Counted from the stretch's first letter, positions 8,939-18,101 are shown. The stretch is DNA of 64,000 bases from Yinghuangia seranimata (GCF_029953285.1 NZ_JASAOI010000005.1:1-64000), one strand, 5' to 3'. Program-made: numbers and translations. Notes: a model not told the origin generated them from the sequence alone.

Positions 8939-9685
8939 ATGACTGACGCGACCACGCAGGACCCCGACATCCCCCAGACCACCCCCGAGCGGGTTCCGCC
9001 GCGCCGCAAGGCACGCGACCTCAACGAGGTCATCCGCTACACCATGTGGTCGGTCTTCCGGCTGCGCGGCCCCCTCCCCGACGACCGGCTCGCGATGGCG
9101 ACCGAGGTCGACGCGCTGTTCGAGCGGCTGCTCGACAAGGACGTGGTGGTCCGCGGCACGTACGACGTGTCGGGCCTGCGCGCGGACGCGGACGTCATGG
9201 TCTGGTGGCACGCGGAGTCGTCGGACGAGCTCCAGGAGGCGTACAACCTCTTCCGCCGCACCGCGCTGGGCCGGCTGCTGGAGCCGGTGTGGTCGAACAT
9301 GGCGCTGCACCGCCCGGCGGAGTTCAACAAGAGCCACATCCCGGCGTTCCTGGCCGAGGAGACGCCGCGCAACTACGTCGCGGTGTACCCGTTCGTGCGC
9401 TCGTACGAGTGGTACCTGCTGGACGACGGCGAGCGGCGCCGCCTGCTGGCCGAGCACGGCCAGATGGCGCGCGGCTACCCGGACGTGCGCGCCAACACGG
9501 TGCCGTCGTTCGCGCTGGGCGACTACGAGTGGATTCTGGCGTTCGAGGCCGACGAGCTGTACCGGATCGTCGACCTGATGCGCCACCTGCGCGGCTCGGA
9601 GACGCGCCGGCACGTGCGCGAGGAGGTCCCGTTCTACACGGGCCGCCGCCGCGCGGTCCTGGAGCTGCTGACCGGTCTGGCGTAG
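8939..9685 (+). CDS. hemQ: Coproheme decarboxylase (HemQ/ChdC)
   Basis: Last enzyme of coproporphyrin-dependent heme synthesis: it decarboxylates coproheme twice to heme b using peroxide. It is 248 aa, a chlorite-dismutase-fold protein. The catalytic tyrosine is expected at Y150 ([15 protein letters not shown]) and the proximal heme histidine at H173 ([15 protein letters not shown]). The C-terminal [18 protein letters not shown] is typical. Residues 1-27 are a disordered Asp/Pro/Arg-rich lead. The ATG at 8939 is preceded by CGGAGGGGG. It follows the oxidase gene on the same strand, so co-transcription is likely. Residue roles are taken from family knowledge. Confidence 0.95.
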   Translation: MTDATTQDPDIPQTTPERVPPRRKARDLNEVIRYTMWSVFRLRGPLPDDRLAMATEVDALFERLLDKDVVVRGTYDVSGLRADADVMVWWHAESSDELQEAYNLFRRTALGRLLEPVWSNMALHRPAEFNKSHIPAFLAEETPRNYVAVYPFVRSYEWYLLDDGERRRLLAEHGQMARGYPDVRANTVPSFALGDYEWILAFEADELYRIVDLMRHLRGSETRRHVREEVPFYTGRRRAVLELLTGLA

Positions 9686-9799
9686 CGCACCGCGAGGTCC
9701 GAAAACCGCCGGTCCCGGCCCGCGCGGGGCGGCAGCATGGTCGGTGTGGAAGACCCCACCAGCTCAGAAGGCACCGCCGGTACCGGAAGGAACCACGCC

Positions 9800-10396
9800 A
9801 TGCACACGGACACCCTCATCCAGGACGTTCTGCCGCTCACGGTCGAGGGTGCCGTCGCGGCCGCGCCCGTGGCGGCGCTCGGGCCGGCCGAGTTCGCGGC
9901 GCCGCTCGACGTGGCGCCGTACTACACGGTGGTCGGCTCGCCGGTCGGCGAGCTGCTGTTGGTCGGCGACGGGGCGTCGCTCACCGGGCTGTTCATGCTT
10001 CCGGACGCCAAGTACGTGCCGGAGGTCGGCGCGGAATGGCGGCGTGACGCGGCGCCGTTCGCCGAGGTGGAGCGGCAGCTGGAGGCGTACTTCGCGGGCG
10101 AGCTGCGGGTCTTCGACCTGCAGCTCGCGCCGCGGGGCACAAGTTTTCAAAAGGCGGTGTGGCGCGAGCTGACGACGATTCCGTTCGGCGCCACCACGTC
10201 GTACGGCGCGCTCGCCACCTCGCTGGGCTCGCCCACCGCGTCCCGCGCGGTCGGCGCGGCCAACGGCCGCAACCCGGTCTCGATCATCGTGCCGTGCCAC
10301 CGCGTGATCGCCTCCAACGGCGCGCTCACCGGCTACGCGGGCGGCCTCGACAAGAAGCAGCGGCTGCTGGCCCTGGAGCGCGGGCAGCGCGGCTGA
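9800..10396 (+). CDS. Methylated-DNA--protein-cysteine methyltransferase
   Basis: Suicide DNA-repair protein that moves the methyl group from O6-methylguanine to its own cysteine, 198 aa. The active-site motif PCHRV is at 165-169 (acceptor C166), preceded by the helix-turn-helix start FQKAVW (116-121) and GRNP (about 157-160). I chose the ATG at 9800 because GGAAGG lies nine bases upstream; an in-frame ATG at 9737 has no such site. It shares the strand with hemQ 114 bp upstream. Its stop faces the stop of the DUF4291 gene, 27 bp away. Confidence 0.92.
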   Translation: MHTDTLIQDVLPLTVEGAVAAAPVAALGPAEFAAPLDVAPYYTVVGSPVGELLLVGDGASLTGLFMLPDAKYVPEVGAEWRRDAAPFAEVERQLEAYFAGELRVFDLQLAPRGTSFQKAVWRELTTIPFGATTSYGALATSLGSPTASRAVGAANGRNPVSIIVPCHRVIASNGALTGYAGGLDKKQRLLALERGQRG

Positions 10397-10423
10397 ACTC
10401 CCGCGCGGGCGGCCGGGCGTGGC

Positions 10424-10987
10424 CTAGTCCATGCCCAGCCGCCGCGCGGTCGCCTTCGGCACCGGGTAGTCGCGTTCCGGCGGCATCAGCGGACGCGCCT
10501 GCGCGGCCCGGCCGCCGCGCACCAGGTCGGCGACGCGCCGTACGGTCGGCGTCATGTCGGTGATGCCGACCACCCACTCCTCGGCGAACTCCCGCACCAG
10601 CGTGCGCCCGACGCCGATCTGGATGCTGTAGTGGTTCAGCGCGGCGCCGCGCAGCGACCGCTCCGGGTCCCACTGCACGTGCACCTCGGCGGCGGCCAGC
10701 CGGTCCGGGTCGGACGTCGTCGGCACGGCGCGCGCGAGCACGCCGTCCCACGCGTGCCGTGAGATCCGCACGGCGAGGATCCGCTCCTGCCCGGGCTTGC
10801 GCGCCCAGTTGCTGCGGTGCATCAGCCACAGGAACGACGGCTTGATCCACGTCATGCGCCCGAACGAGAACGGCGCGACGAACCGCTGTGCGGCGAGCGC
10901 CGGTTCGGCGATCGAGGCCGAATAGGCCTGGTACACGACGATCGAGGCACTGTCGAAATCGGCCCGGACCGCCCGCTGTTCGGTCAT
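10424..10987 (-). CDS. DUF4291 family protein
   Basis: Protein of 187 aa with the family core FSFGRMTWIKPSFLWLMHRS and RNWARKPGQERIL-like text. DUF4291 members are soluble, widespread in bacteria and fungi, and have no established function that I know. No signal peptide or membrane segment is seen. The start at 10987 (MTEQRAVRAD) is at the conserved N-terminus; the frame continues upstream only into repeat copy B. It is convergent with the methyltransferase gene. Confidence 0.88.
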   Translation of the reverse strand: MTEQRAVRADFDSASIVVYQAYSASIAEPALAAQRFVAPFSFGRMTWIKPSFLWLMHRSNWARKPGQERILAVRISRHAWDGVLARAVPTTSDPDRLAAAEVHVQWDPERSLRGAALNHYSIQIGVGRTLVREFAEEWVVGITDMTPTVRRVADLVRGGRAAQARPLMPPERDYPVPKATARRLGMD

Positions 10988-11099
10988 GACCGGCACGATG
11001 GCAGGCGTGTTGCGGTTGCGGCGAGGGGATTTCGCTGGCGCTTCGCCGCGGTGGCGGGGACTGCGCCTGCCTGCACCGTCGTGGCGGGGACTGCGCCTG

Positions 11100-11440
11100 T
11101 CTGCACCGTCCCTGACCTGCACCGCGGTTGGCGGCCTCCCGCCCCTCCCGCTTTTGGATTTTCGCGCGGCCGTCCCGCGCGTCAAGCCGCGGTGGACCTG
11201 CCGCGGTTCAGGTGGCCTGGGACGGGGTTGTGGGGGCGGCTTGACCCGCGGGCCGTCCGCGCTAACGACCTTGGCAACTAGCGGGAGGGGCGGGGGGTGT
11301 GGCGCCGCGTCATTTCGCTTCGCGCTGCCCGCCTGCGGTTCACGTGGGGTGGCGGGCGCGGGGCCTGGAGCGTGGGGTGCGCGGCCTGCCCGGTGCCCGG
11401 GCCCGCCCCGCGCCACCAGGCCACCAGGCCATCGGCCCCA
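11100..11440 (-). repeat. Palindromic intergenic repeat, copy B
   Basis: Core at 11140-11292 (153 bp) between CGCCCCTCCCGC and GCGGGAGGGGCG, with the inner arms GCGTCAAGCCGC and GCGGCTTGACCCGCGGGCCG. It is oriented opposite to copy C, with which it forms an inverted pair of about 250 bp arms around a 160-bp centre. Flanks include GGTGTGGCGCCGCGTCA, matched in copy C. No coding potential is evident. Confidence 0.85.
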
Positions 11441-11455
11441 TATTGAAAACAATGT

Positions 11456-11500
11456 TCAAAAGAACCAAATGGCCACCTGGTGGCCATTTGGTTCTTTTGA
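11456..11500. repeat. Perfect 45-bp palindrome at the centre of the B/C pair
   Basis: Arms of 22 bp (11456-11477 and 11479-11500) are exact reverse complements around one central T. The arm reads AAAAGAACCAAATGGCCACC in part, AT-rich compared with everything around it. It is the strongest hairpin or cruciform candidate in the window. It could be a terminator, a protein-binding palindrome or a recombination end; nothing adjacent identifies which. Confidence 0.9.
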
Positions 11501-11599
11501 CGCGAAGTCAATAGGGGCTAAGGCGCCCTTATGCCCGAATGTGAACCGATATGCACCTCGCGAAGCCCGGCTGTTCCGGGTTGCGACTCGTCAAAATCG

Positions 11600-11850
11600 G
11601 CGCGGGCACCACGCTGGGACCGCAGGCGAGCAGCGCGAAGTGACGTGACGCGGCGCCACACTCCCCGCCCCTCCCGCTAGGTGCGAGGTGTTCAGCGCGG
11701 ACGGCCCGCGGGTCAAGCCGCCCCCTTGACCTCACGCCAGGCCACCTGAACCGCGGCAGGTCCACCGCGGCTTGACGCGCGGGACGGCCGCGCGAAAATC
11801 AAAGAGCGGGAGGGGCGGGAGGCCGCCAACAGCGGGACAGGCCAGGGACG
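11600..11850 (+). repeat. Palindromic intergenic repeat, copy C
   Basis: Core at 11666-11817 (152 bp), opposite in orientation to copy B. The outer edge (GGAGGCCGCCAACAG...GGGACGGTGCAGG) is the reverse complement of the outer edge of B. It ends about 30 bp before the stop of the small partner gene of the DUF692 operon, which reads toward it. Confidence 0.85.
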
Positions 11851-11882
11851 GTGCAGGCACCGGAAGTCCACAGGGCGACGGG

Positions 11883-12380
11883 TCAGGTCCAGCGGGGCCT
11901 GTCGGTGTGGTCCGGGCGGGGGCCGGGCAAGACGGCGCGCAGCCGCCTGAGCAGGCCCGGGCGGTGGGCGTGCTCGGTGGGCTGGTGCGTGTGCGGCTCG
12001 AGGAGCGTGGCGGCGGCCTCGGGCAGTCGGCCCTCGGTGCGCAGGTGCTCCGCGAAGGCGGCGGCGTCCGCCCGGCTGCCCCCCTCGGCGGGCTTGGGGT
12101 GGGTACTCGCCCAGACCGTGAACTCCTTGGGCCACAGCTCGGCTTCGGTGAGTTCGGCGACAAGGTCGGGGGAGGAGCGGGCGACGGACTCGCGGCGTTT
12201 GGCGGCCAGCGAGAGGACCTGGATCCCGACCCGGTCGGCGTCGAAGCCGTCCGGCACGGGCCCGCCCGCGACGAGGGCGGTGAGGAGTTCGGTCTGCCGG
12301 CGCGCGAGTTCGGCGCGCAGGTCGTCGACAGCGGAATCCGCCGCCTCGACCCGGGGCGCCGGAACCGCGTCCGCGCTCAT
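11883..12380 (-). CDS. Small partner protein of the DUF692 operon (SCO6045-like)
   Basis: Soluble protein of 165 aa, third gene of the TIGR04222-DUF692 operon. Its ATG (12380) overlaps the DUF692 stop by four bases (ATGA), so translation is coupled. Residues 20-125 look alpha-helical ([21 protein letters not shown], then [20 protein letters not shown]), and [17 protein letters not shown] matches what I remember of the 'SCO6045-like' C-terminal domain; the tail is His/Pro/Arg-rich. Many MNIO enzymes need a small partner that binds the leader of their substrate. A comparable role here is inference. Confidence 0.8.
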   Translation of the reverse strand: MSADAVPAPRVEAADSAVDDLRAELARRQTELLTALVAGGPVPDGFDADRVGIQVLSLAAKRRESVARSSPDLVAELTEAELWPKEFTVWASTHPKPAEGGSRADAAAFAEHLRTEGRLPEAAATLLEPHTHQPTEHAHRPGLLRRLRAVLPGPRPDHTDRPRWT

Positions 12381-13294
12381 GCCGCGCTCTCCACTCGGCT
12401 CGCCGCCGAGTCCCCCACCCGCTGCGCCACCCGTGTCCGCGTCTCCGCCCGGTCGACCACGTCGCGGATGGCGGCCAGTTCGGCCTCCAGCTCGTCGGTC
12501 GGCGGGTAGTTGGCGTCGCGTTCCAGGAGGATCGCGGGCGGGACGTGGCGCTCGCACAGCAGCGCCAGCACGTCCAGGACCTCGGCCGTCACCGGGTGCG
12601 CGTGCGTGTCGTGCCATACGCCGTCCCGCATCAGGCCGCCGGCGACGTGGACGTACGCCACGGCCTCCAGCGGCAGCGCGTTCAGCGTCGCCGCCAGGTC
12701 GATGCGGTGGTTGACCCGCTCGGTGTGCAGGTTCGCCACGTCCACGAGCAGCGCCACGCCGGTGCGTTCGACGAGTTCGGCGAGGAACTCGCCTTCGGTG
12801 AGCTCGTTGTCCGGCCACGTGATCAGCGTCGCGGGGTTCTCCAGGGCGAGCGGCACCGGCAGCAGGTCCTGCGCGACGCGGATGTTCTCCGCGACGACCC
12901 GCAGCGCGTCGCGGGTGCGCGGCACCGGCAGCAGGTGGCCGGCCTCCATGCCGCCCGCGCGGACGAACGCCAGGTGCTCGCTCACCAGCGGTGCGCCCAG
13001 CCCTTCCGCGACCTCGGCGAGCCGGGCGAGGCGCGCCGGGTCGGGGCGGTCCGCGCCGCCGAGGCCGAGCGAGACGCCGTGCGGCACCACGGTGGTGCCG
13101 CGCTCGCGCAGCGCGCGGAGCGACTCGGGCAGGTGCCCCGCGCACACGTTCTCGGCGATGACCTCGACGAAGTCCACGCCGGCGAGGCGTTCGACGGTCA
13201 GGTCGATCTCGGGGCGCCAGCCGATCCCGACCGCGGCCGGCGTCCCCCCGCCGAACGCCGCCGCGGTCACCGGGGCCGCCTTCGCCGCACTCAT
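12377..13294 (-). CDS. DUF692 / MNIO-type multinuclear iron enzyme
   Basis: TIM-barrel metalloenzyme of the DUF692 (MNIO) family, 305 aa. Characterised relatives (MbnB, TglH, ChrH) use two or three irons and O2 to modify cysteines in peptide substrates. Likely ligands are H72 (VPHGVSL), E106-H107 (VSEHLAF), E152-N153 (LALENP), D185 and N188 (LLVDVANLH), H216 (YVHVAGG), D229-H231-H233 (HDTHAHPV) and E258 (ILLERD). The start ATG (13294) shares its A with the stop of the upstream membrane-protein gene (TGATG), and its stop overlaps the next start. The Cys-rich tail of the upstream product is the obvious candidate substrate. Confidence 0.93.
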   Translation of the reverse strand: MSAAKAAPVTAAAFGGGTPAAVGIGWRPEIDLTVERLAGVDFVEVIAENVCAGHLPESLRALRERGTTVVPHGVSLGLGGADRPDPARLARLAEVAEGLGAPLVSEHLAFVRAGGMEAGHLLPVPRTRDALRVVAENIRVAQDLLPVPLALENPATLITWPDNELTEGEFLAELVERTGVALLVDVANLHTERVNHRIDLAATLNALPLEAVAYVHVAGGLMRDGVWHDTHAHPVTAEVLDVLALLCERHVPPAILLERDANYPPTDELEAELAAIRDVVDRAETRTRVAQRVGDSAASRVESAA

Positions 13295-14400
13295 CACGAC
13301 GACCCGCAGGACGAACCGCAGGAGGAGCCGCACGAGGACGACGAACACGACGAGGACGAGCACGAGGAGGAGGAGCAGGACGACGACGAGCAGCTCGACG
13401 ACGACCCGCACGACGACGAGGAGGAGCAGCTCGACGCCCCGCACCCGCCGCCCTTGAAGCCGTCCGAGCACGACGCCGACCCGCACCACGACGCCGATCC
13501 GGAGTCGGAGCCGCTGTCGGACGACGCGCACGACGGACCGGAGTCGCCCCCGCCGCAGCCGTCGCCGCCGCCCCCGTCGCCCGCCCCGGCGATCGCGCGC
13601 ACCCGCTGCTCGCGGAAGACGTCGCGCAGGTCGGGGTCGGTCAGCCGGGACAGCCCGTAGACCGCGAGCAGTCCGAGCCCGGTGGCGCCCGCCGCGGTGC
13701 GGCCGAGTCCGGTCTGCAGGTTCACGTCGGTGCGCAGCCGCCGCACATGGGTCAGGCCCTGTCCGGTGACGCGGCTGTTGGGCCGCAGCGCGGTGACGAC
13801 GGTGAGGATGATGCTGTAGGCCAGCCCGAAGATGTGGGTGAACAGCGCGAGGAGGAACGTGCCGACGTGGGCGTCGGCCGGGTCGTCGTGGCTCGAGAAC
13901 ATCAGGATCTGCGTGAGCAGCGAGGCCACCGTGATCGGGATGCTGACGCGCGCCAGGATCTTCGCGACGCGCTTCGCGCCGCCGTCGTTGGGGCGGCGGA
14001 TCAGCCCGGCGGCCAGCAGCCGGTCGCCGATCGCCTGGACGCCCGCGCTGCGGGCGCCCAGCAGGCGTACGGTCGACAGCCGCGCGGTGCCGCCGCTGCG
14101 GGTGACCGCGAGGAGGACGCCGTGCGTGACGGCGTCGGCGGGGCCGCGGCCGGTCGCGGTGACCGTGCCGTCGCGGCCGATGTGGATCGCGCCGCTGGTG
14201 CGCAGCGCGAGGATCGCGAGGTCGGCGACGCGCGGCGGGCCGCCGCACAGGAAGGCCGCCTCGTAGACGTCGAGGCGGTCGACCCTCGGTACGGGTCCTG
14301 ACCGCCTGCCACGCGCGCGTCGGACGCCCGTGACGACGAAGAACAGCGTCACGAACACCATCCACGCGACATACGCGCCAAGTGCGATGCTCGGGTTCAT
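13294..14400 (-). CDS. TIGR04222 membrane protein with Cys/Ser/Gly-rich tail (candidate MNIO substrate)
   Basis: Membrane protein of 368 aa. An N-terminal hydrophobic segment (residues 5-25) is followed by a conserved domain (about 40-270) with more hydrophobic stretches near 150-170 and 185-205. After residue 275 the sequence is almost only Gly, Ser, Asp and Cys, with 14 cysteines; near the end they fall every fifth residue (C-SSSS-C units) and then every fourth ([12 protein letters not shown]). TIGR04222 proteins with low-complexity Cys tails next to DUF692 genes are a recurring pairing. I infer the tail is modified by the enzyme encoded next and may bind metal. Start at 14400 ([13 protein letters not shown]) opens the first helix. 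Confidence 0.9.
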   Translation of the reverse strand: MNPSIALGAYVAWMVFVTLFFVVTGVRRARGRRSGPVPRVDRLDVYEAAFLCGGPPRVADLAILALRTSGAIHIGRDGTVTATGRGPADAVTHGVLLAVTRSGGTARLSTVRLLGARSAGVQAIGDRLLAAGLIRRPNDGGAKRVAKILARVSIPITVASLLTQILMFSSHDDPADAHVGTFLLALFTHIFGLAYSIILTVVTALRPNSRVTGQGLTHVRRLRTDVNLQTGLGRTAAGATGLGLLAVYGLSRLTDPDLRDVFREQRVRAIAGAGDGGGGDGCGGGDSGPSCASSDSGSDSGSASWCGSASCSDGFKGGGCGASSCSSSSSCGSSSSCSSSSCSSSSCSSSSCSSSSCGSSCGSSCGSS

Positions 14401-14470
14401 ATTCGTTGTGTACCGCGCCGACGGGCGATCCCGTCACTCGGGGGGCGGATTCGATGGGTATCCCTCGAAA

Positions 14471-14499
14471 CGGGCCCGCGCGCAACCGCGCGGGGCCCG
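14471..14499 (-). terminator. Hairpin after msrB
   Basis: CGGGCCCGCGCG (14471-14482) pairs with CGCGCGGGGCCCG (14487-14499), with one bulged base and a four-base loop, about 50 bp past the msrB stop and just upstream of the TIGR04222 gene. Confidence 0.7.
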
Positions 14500-14552
14500 T
14501 CCAGGCGTCCGTGATCGGACGCCGAACCGCTCCCGTGGGAGCTACCGGACCG

Positions 14553-14984
14553 TCAGGCCTCGGCGTCGTCCGCCGGCTCCAGGCGCATGCTGATCGAGTT
14601 GATGCAGTAGCGCTGGTTGCGCGGCGTGTAGCCCTCGCCGTCGAAGACGTGGCCCAGGTGCGAGCCGCAGTTGGCGCAGCGCACCTCGGTGCGGACCATG
14701 CCGTACCCGCGGTCCTCGCGCAGCTCGACCTTCTCCGGGTCGGCGTAGTCGAAGGACGGCCAGCCGCAGTGCGAGTCGAACTTGTCCTGCGAGCGGAAGA
14801 GCTCGGCGCCGCACGCGCGACAGCTGTACACGCCGACGGTCTTGGTGTCGGTGTACTCGCCGGTGAACGCGCGCTCGGTGCCGGCCTCGCGCAGCACGTG
14901 GTACTCCTCGGGGGAGAGCACCGACAGCCACTCGTCGACGCTCTTGACCACGTTGTACTTCGGGGTGCCGGGTGTGGTTGTCAT
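14553..14984 (-). CDS. msrB: Peptide-methionine (R)-S-oxide reductase
   Basis: Repairs the R-sulfoxide of methionine in oxidised proteins, 143 aa. Zinc cysteines are C55/C58 (SCRACG) and C103/C106 (RCANCG), the catalytic cysteine is C127 (RYCINS), and GHVFDGEG precedes it. The second redox cysteine may be C73 (SHCGWPSF). The ATG at 14984 is preferred to one five codons upstream because [12 protein letters not shown] matches the usual N-terminus. It lies downstream of murC on the same strand, with a strong hairpin between. Confidence 0.96.
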   Translation of the reverse strand: MTTTPGTPKYNVVKSVDEWLSVLSPEEYHVLREAGTERAFTGEYTDTKTVGVYSCRACGAELFRSQDKFDSHCGWPSFDYADPEKVELREDRGYGMVRTEVRCANCGSHLGHVFDGEGYTPRNQRYCINSISMRLEPADDAEA

Positions 14985-15004
14985 GTCCACATCCAACACC
15001 GGGA

Positions 15005-15032
15005 GACCCGGCCGCGTTCCCGCGGCCGGGTC
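15005..15032 (-). terminator. Hairpin between murC and msrB
   Basis: A perfect 12-bp stem (15005-15016 with 15021-15032) and a TTCC loop, in the 110-bp gap after the murC stop. Confidence 0.8.
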
Positions 15033-15094
15033 CCTGGGTGGTTACGGAGTGCGAACGTGCGCCGGGCCCCGGCGAGGGGCCGGGCCGGCCGCGG

Positions 15095-16516
15095 TCAGCG
15101 CTGGTTGATCGCCTCGAGGATCTCGGGGCCGAGCAGCGTGACGTCGCCCGCGCCCATGGTGAGCACGAGGTCCATCGGCCGGGCGATCCGGGCCACGACG
15201 TCGGCGACCTCGGACCAGCTGTGCTCCATGCGCACCAGGCCGCCGTGGTCGAGCGCGCTGTGCGCGACGATGTGGCTGGTGATGCCGGGCTGCGGGTCCT
15301 CGCGGGCCGCGTAGATGTCCATGATCAGCGCGATGTCGGCGGCGGCGAGCGCGCGGCCCATGTCGGTGCCGAGCTGCTGCGTGCGGCTGAACAGGTGGGG
15401 CTGGAACACCGCGATGACGCGGCCCGCGCCGACCGCGCCGCGCGCGGTCTCCAGGTCGGCGGCGATCTCGGTGGGGTGGTGCGCGTAGCTGTCGACGACG
15501 CGCACGCCGCCCGCCTCGCCCTTGAGCTGGAAGCGGCGGCGCACGCCCTGGTAGTTGCCGAGCGCGGTGCCCATGGCGTCGGTCTCGAGGCCGAGCGCGC
15601 GGCCGACGGCGAGCGCCATCACGGCGTTCGAAGCGTTGACCCTGCCCGGCACCGACACGGTGAAGACGTGCTCCCCGCCGGCCTTCCCCACCCGCACGGT
15701 GACCTTGCTCGCCAGCCCCTGCGGCTCGATCTTGACCAGCTGGAGGTCCGCCTCGTCGCGCTCGCCCACGGTGACCACGGTGAGCTGGGGCGCCGACACC
15801 GCGAGGCGGTCGCGCAGCGCGAGCGCGCCGGAGTCGTCGGCGGACAGCACGAGCGTGCCGCCGGGGACGATGCGGTGCGCGAACGTCTCGAACGAGTCGA
15901 GCACCTCGTCGAGCGAGGCGTAGTTGGCGTGGTGGTCGAGCTCGACGTTGAGCACCACCGCGACCTCGGGCGCGTACTTGTGGAAGCTGCGGTCGCTCTC
16001 GTCGGCCTCGGCGACGAAGATCTCGCCCTCGCCGTGGTGCGCGTTGCTGCCCGCCTCGTTCAGGTCGGCGCCGATCGCGAACGACGGGTCCAGGCCGAGC
16101 GAGGTCAGGCTGACCGCGAGCATGCTCGTGGTGGTGGTCTTGCCGTGCGTTCCGGCCACCGCGACCGCGCGCCGGTTGTCCATCAGGCGGGCGAGCGCGT
16201 CGGCGCGGTGCACCACGGGGATGCCGCGCTCCTGCGCCGCGACCAGCTCGGGGTTGTCGGCGCGGATGGCGCTGGAGACCACGACGCAGCTGGCGTCGCC
16301 GAGGTTGGCGGCGGCGTGCCCGACGTGCACCTGGCAGCCGAGCGCCCGCAGGGCGAGCAGCGCGGTGGACTCCTTGGCGTCGCTGCCGGCCACCTTGGCG
16401 CCGCGGATCGCGAGGATCTTGGCGAGGCCCGACATGCCGGCGCCGCCGATGCCGATGAAGTGCGGGCTGCCCAGGTCGATCGCGGGGTCGCTCACGGGGG
16501 CGTCGGGGGCGGCCAT
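15095..16516 (-). CDS. murC: UDP-N-acetylmuramate--L-alanine ligase
   Basis: Cytoplasmic ATP-dependent ligase adding the first amino acid of the peptidoglycan stem to UDP-MurNAc, 473 aa. It shows the N-terminal GIGGAGMSG nucleotide loop (22-30), the ATP loop GTHGKTTTT (122-130), the middle-domain EADESD motif and the late DSYAHHPTEI. It sits alone here beside msrB rather than in the division cell-wall cluster. Streptomyces carries a murC in this position, as I recall; whether a second copy lies in the dcw cluster cannot be seen. The start at 16516 leaves a short lead before the conserved core. Confidence 0.95.
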   Translation of the reverse strand: MAAPDAPVSDPAIDLGSPHFIGIGGAGMSGLAKILAIRGAKVAGSDAKESTALLALRALGCQVHVGHAAANLGDASCVVVSSAIRADNPELVAAQERGIPVVHRADALARLMDNRRAVAVAGTHGKTTTTSMLAVSLTSLGLDPSFAIGADLNEAGSNAHHGEGEIFVAEADESDRSFHKYAPEVAVVLNVELDHHANYASLDEVLDSFETFAHRIVPGGTLVLSADDSGALALRDRLAVSAPQLTVVTVGERDEADLQLVKIEPQGLASKVTVRVGKAGGEHVFTVSVPGRVNASNAVMALAVGRALGLETDAMGTALGNYQGVRRRFQLKGEAGGVRVVDSYAHHPTEIAADLETARGAVGAGRVIAVFQPHLFSRTQQLGTDMGRALAAADIALIMDIYAAREDPQPGITSHIVAHSALDHGGLVRMEHSWSEVADVVARIARPMDLVLTMGAGDVTLLGPEILEAINQR

Positions 16517-16628
16517 CTGGGCTCCTTGGTACGGCGGTCGGGGTGTGCGGTGGTACGGCCCGCCAGGGGCCGGGCGCGCGCCGCGGGCGGACGCGGGCCG
16601 GTTTCGGGGACGATTCTGCCCTAGTCGG

Positions 16629-17111
16629 CTACTCCGGCGTGCTGTGCGCGAACAGCTTGAGGACCGGGACGCCGACCTTGTGCCGGGCCCGCGAGGCCCA
16701 GTCGCGGTGGAAGAACTCCTCGATGAGGTGCGGGTCGGTCAGCACGATGACCTCGTCGGCGGAGTGCCGGTCGACGACGTCCGCGAGGATCTTGAGCGGG
16801 TCCTCGCCGGGCGCGGTCTCGCCGACCGCCTGGGCGCCGGCGGCGCGCAGCGCGGCGACGCTGCCGTCGAGGGTGCGGCGCAGGACGTCGGGGCCGCCGT
16901 CGGCCGGGTCGTGCTCGCGCTCCAGCTCCTCGGCGGCCTCGTCGAGGCGGACGAGGGCGACGTCGTCGAGGGCGCGTACCAGCCGGTGGTGGTCGGCCTT
17001 TCCGGGGAGCACGACGACGAACGAGACCGGTGTGTCCTCGTGGAGGGTGGTGACCAGGCGGACGTCCGCCTCGTCCATGACCTTCTCGATGAGCAGGACG
17101 ACTGTGTACAC
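16629..17111 (-). CDS. Conserved actinobacterial protein (often mislabelled indole-3-glycerol-phosphate synthase)
   Basis: Protein of 160 aa beginning MYTVVLLIEKVMDEADVR at a GTG start (17111) with GGAG upstream. The pattern of beta strands and the end VIVLTDPHLIEEFFHRDWASRA...VGVPVLKLFAHS resemble a universal-stress-protein fold. Streptomyces orthologues next to murC/msrB are often annotated as indole-3-glycerol phosphate synthase, but the TIM-barrel length and catalytic residues of that enzyme are absent. Function unknown. Confidence 0.85.
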   Translation of the reverse strand: MYTVVLLIEKVMDEADVRLVTTLHEDTPVSFVVVLPGKADHHRLVRALDDVALVRLDEAAEELEREHDPADGGPDVLRRTLDGSVAALRAAGAQAVGETAPGEDPLKILADVVDRHSADEVIVLTDPHLIEEFFHRDWASRARHKVGVPVLKLFAHSTPE

Positions 17112-17219
17112 GCCAACTCTCCTCGGTTGCTCGGGGCCGTGCACCGGTGGCTCGGCCGGTCGGGCCGGTGCCGCCGCCACCACGATGCCAGCCGGAAGGG
17201 CGGTTGGTGTTGATTGCCG

Positions 17220-18101
17220 CTAACTATTGATGTTGCGGACGTATCGGGCGAAAAGGAACCCGTCCTCTTCCAGAAGTGTGTGCAGTTCCATCGACTGTGG
17301 AAGCTTCCCGTCGGAACCGATCGGCGAAACGGTCGGCGTGCCGACGGGCGCACCCGCGGGCGTACCGGCAGGTGTACCGCCGCCCGCGGCCGGTACGGCC
17401 GGGCTCGCCACGGTCATGCGGGTCGCCGTACCCCCGGCCAGCTGCGGGCTCAGTGCCAGGCACAGCTCGTCGAGCCGCCCCGACTCCAGGAGCTGGCCGA
17501 GCAGGTGCGGCCCGCCCTCGGTCAGCATGCGCGTCCAGCCGCGCGCCGCGAGCGCGTCCACCGCGGCGCCGGGGTCGACGCCCGACGTGCCGGGCGCACC
17601 CGCGATGATCACGTCGGCCGCCTTGCGGGCCGCCGCCAGCCGCTCGGGATCCGCGTCGGGCCCGGTCAGCACGACCGTCGGCACCACGGCCTCGGTGAAC
17701 AGCGGAGCCGTCAGGTCCAGCGCCAGGCTGCGGCTGACGATCGCGATCACCGGCACGGGGTTGCGCCCTGCGGCGACGCGTGCGGGCGCGTACGCGGGCT
17801 TCGGCTGAGGCGGCCGGTACCCCTCGGCGCGCACCGTCGAGGCGCCGACGATCACCACGTCGGCGAGCCCCCGCAGCACGCCGAAGATCCGCTTGTCGGC
17901 GGGGGAGGAGAGCCCCGCGGAGAGCCCGTCGCCGGCCTGCGCGGCGCCGTCCAGGCTGGTCACCATGTTGGCGCGCAGCCACGGCCGGCCGGCCGCGACG
18001 ATGTGCGCCGGGTACGCGTACGCCTCCTCCAGATCGATGTCCGACTCGGTCTCCGGGCCGCCGTCGGCGGGGCCCTCGGGCACGGGAAGCAGGCGTCGCA
18101 T
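17220..18101 (-). CDS. RibD C-terminal-type pyrimidine reductase family protein
   Basis: NADPH-dependent reductase-fold protein of 293 aa, related to the reductase half of RibD and to dihydrofolate reductase. Visible signs are RPWLRANMVTSLDGA near residue 40, then DKRIFGVLRGLADVVIVGASTVRAE (cofactor region) and RMLTEGGPHLLGQLL (late motif). There is no deaminase domain, so it is a stand-alone reductase. The C-terminal part has an Ala/Gly/Pro-Thr linker (about 238-264). The ATG at 18101 begins the conserved region. Its start is 31 bp from the divergent zapE start, so promoters overlap. The true substrate is unknown. Confidence 0.86.
   Translation of the reverse strand: MRRLLPVPEGPADGGPETESDIDLEEAYAYPAHIVAAGRPWLRANMVTSLDGAAQAGDGLSAGLSSPADKRIFGVLRGLADVVIVGASTVRAEGYRPPQPKPAYAPARVAAGRNPVPVIAIVSRSLALDLTAPLFTEAVVPTVVLTGPDADPERLAAARKAADVIIAGAPGTSGVDPGAAVDALAARGWTRMLTEGGPHLLGQLLESGRLDELCLALSPQLAGGTATRMTVASPAVPAAGGGTPAGTPAGAPVGTPTVSPIGSDGKLPQSMELHTLLEEDGFLFARYVRNINS

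Noticed and set aside
13300-13450. GAC/GAG microsatellite
   Set aside because: On the plus strand it looks like trinucleotide repeats, but it encodes the Ser/Cys tail of the TIGR04222 protein in frame; it is coding low complexity.
16629-17111. Indole-3-glycerol-phosphate synthase
   Set aside because: Far too short for a TIM barrel, and the catalytic motifs are absent; the name is carried by related entries without support in the sequence.
17220-18101. Complete bifunctional RibD
   Set aside because: Only the reductase-type domain is present; there is no zinc deaminase motif.
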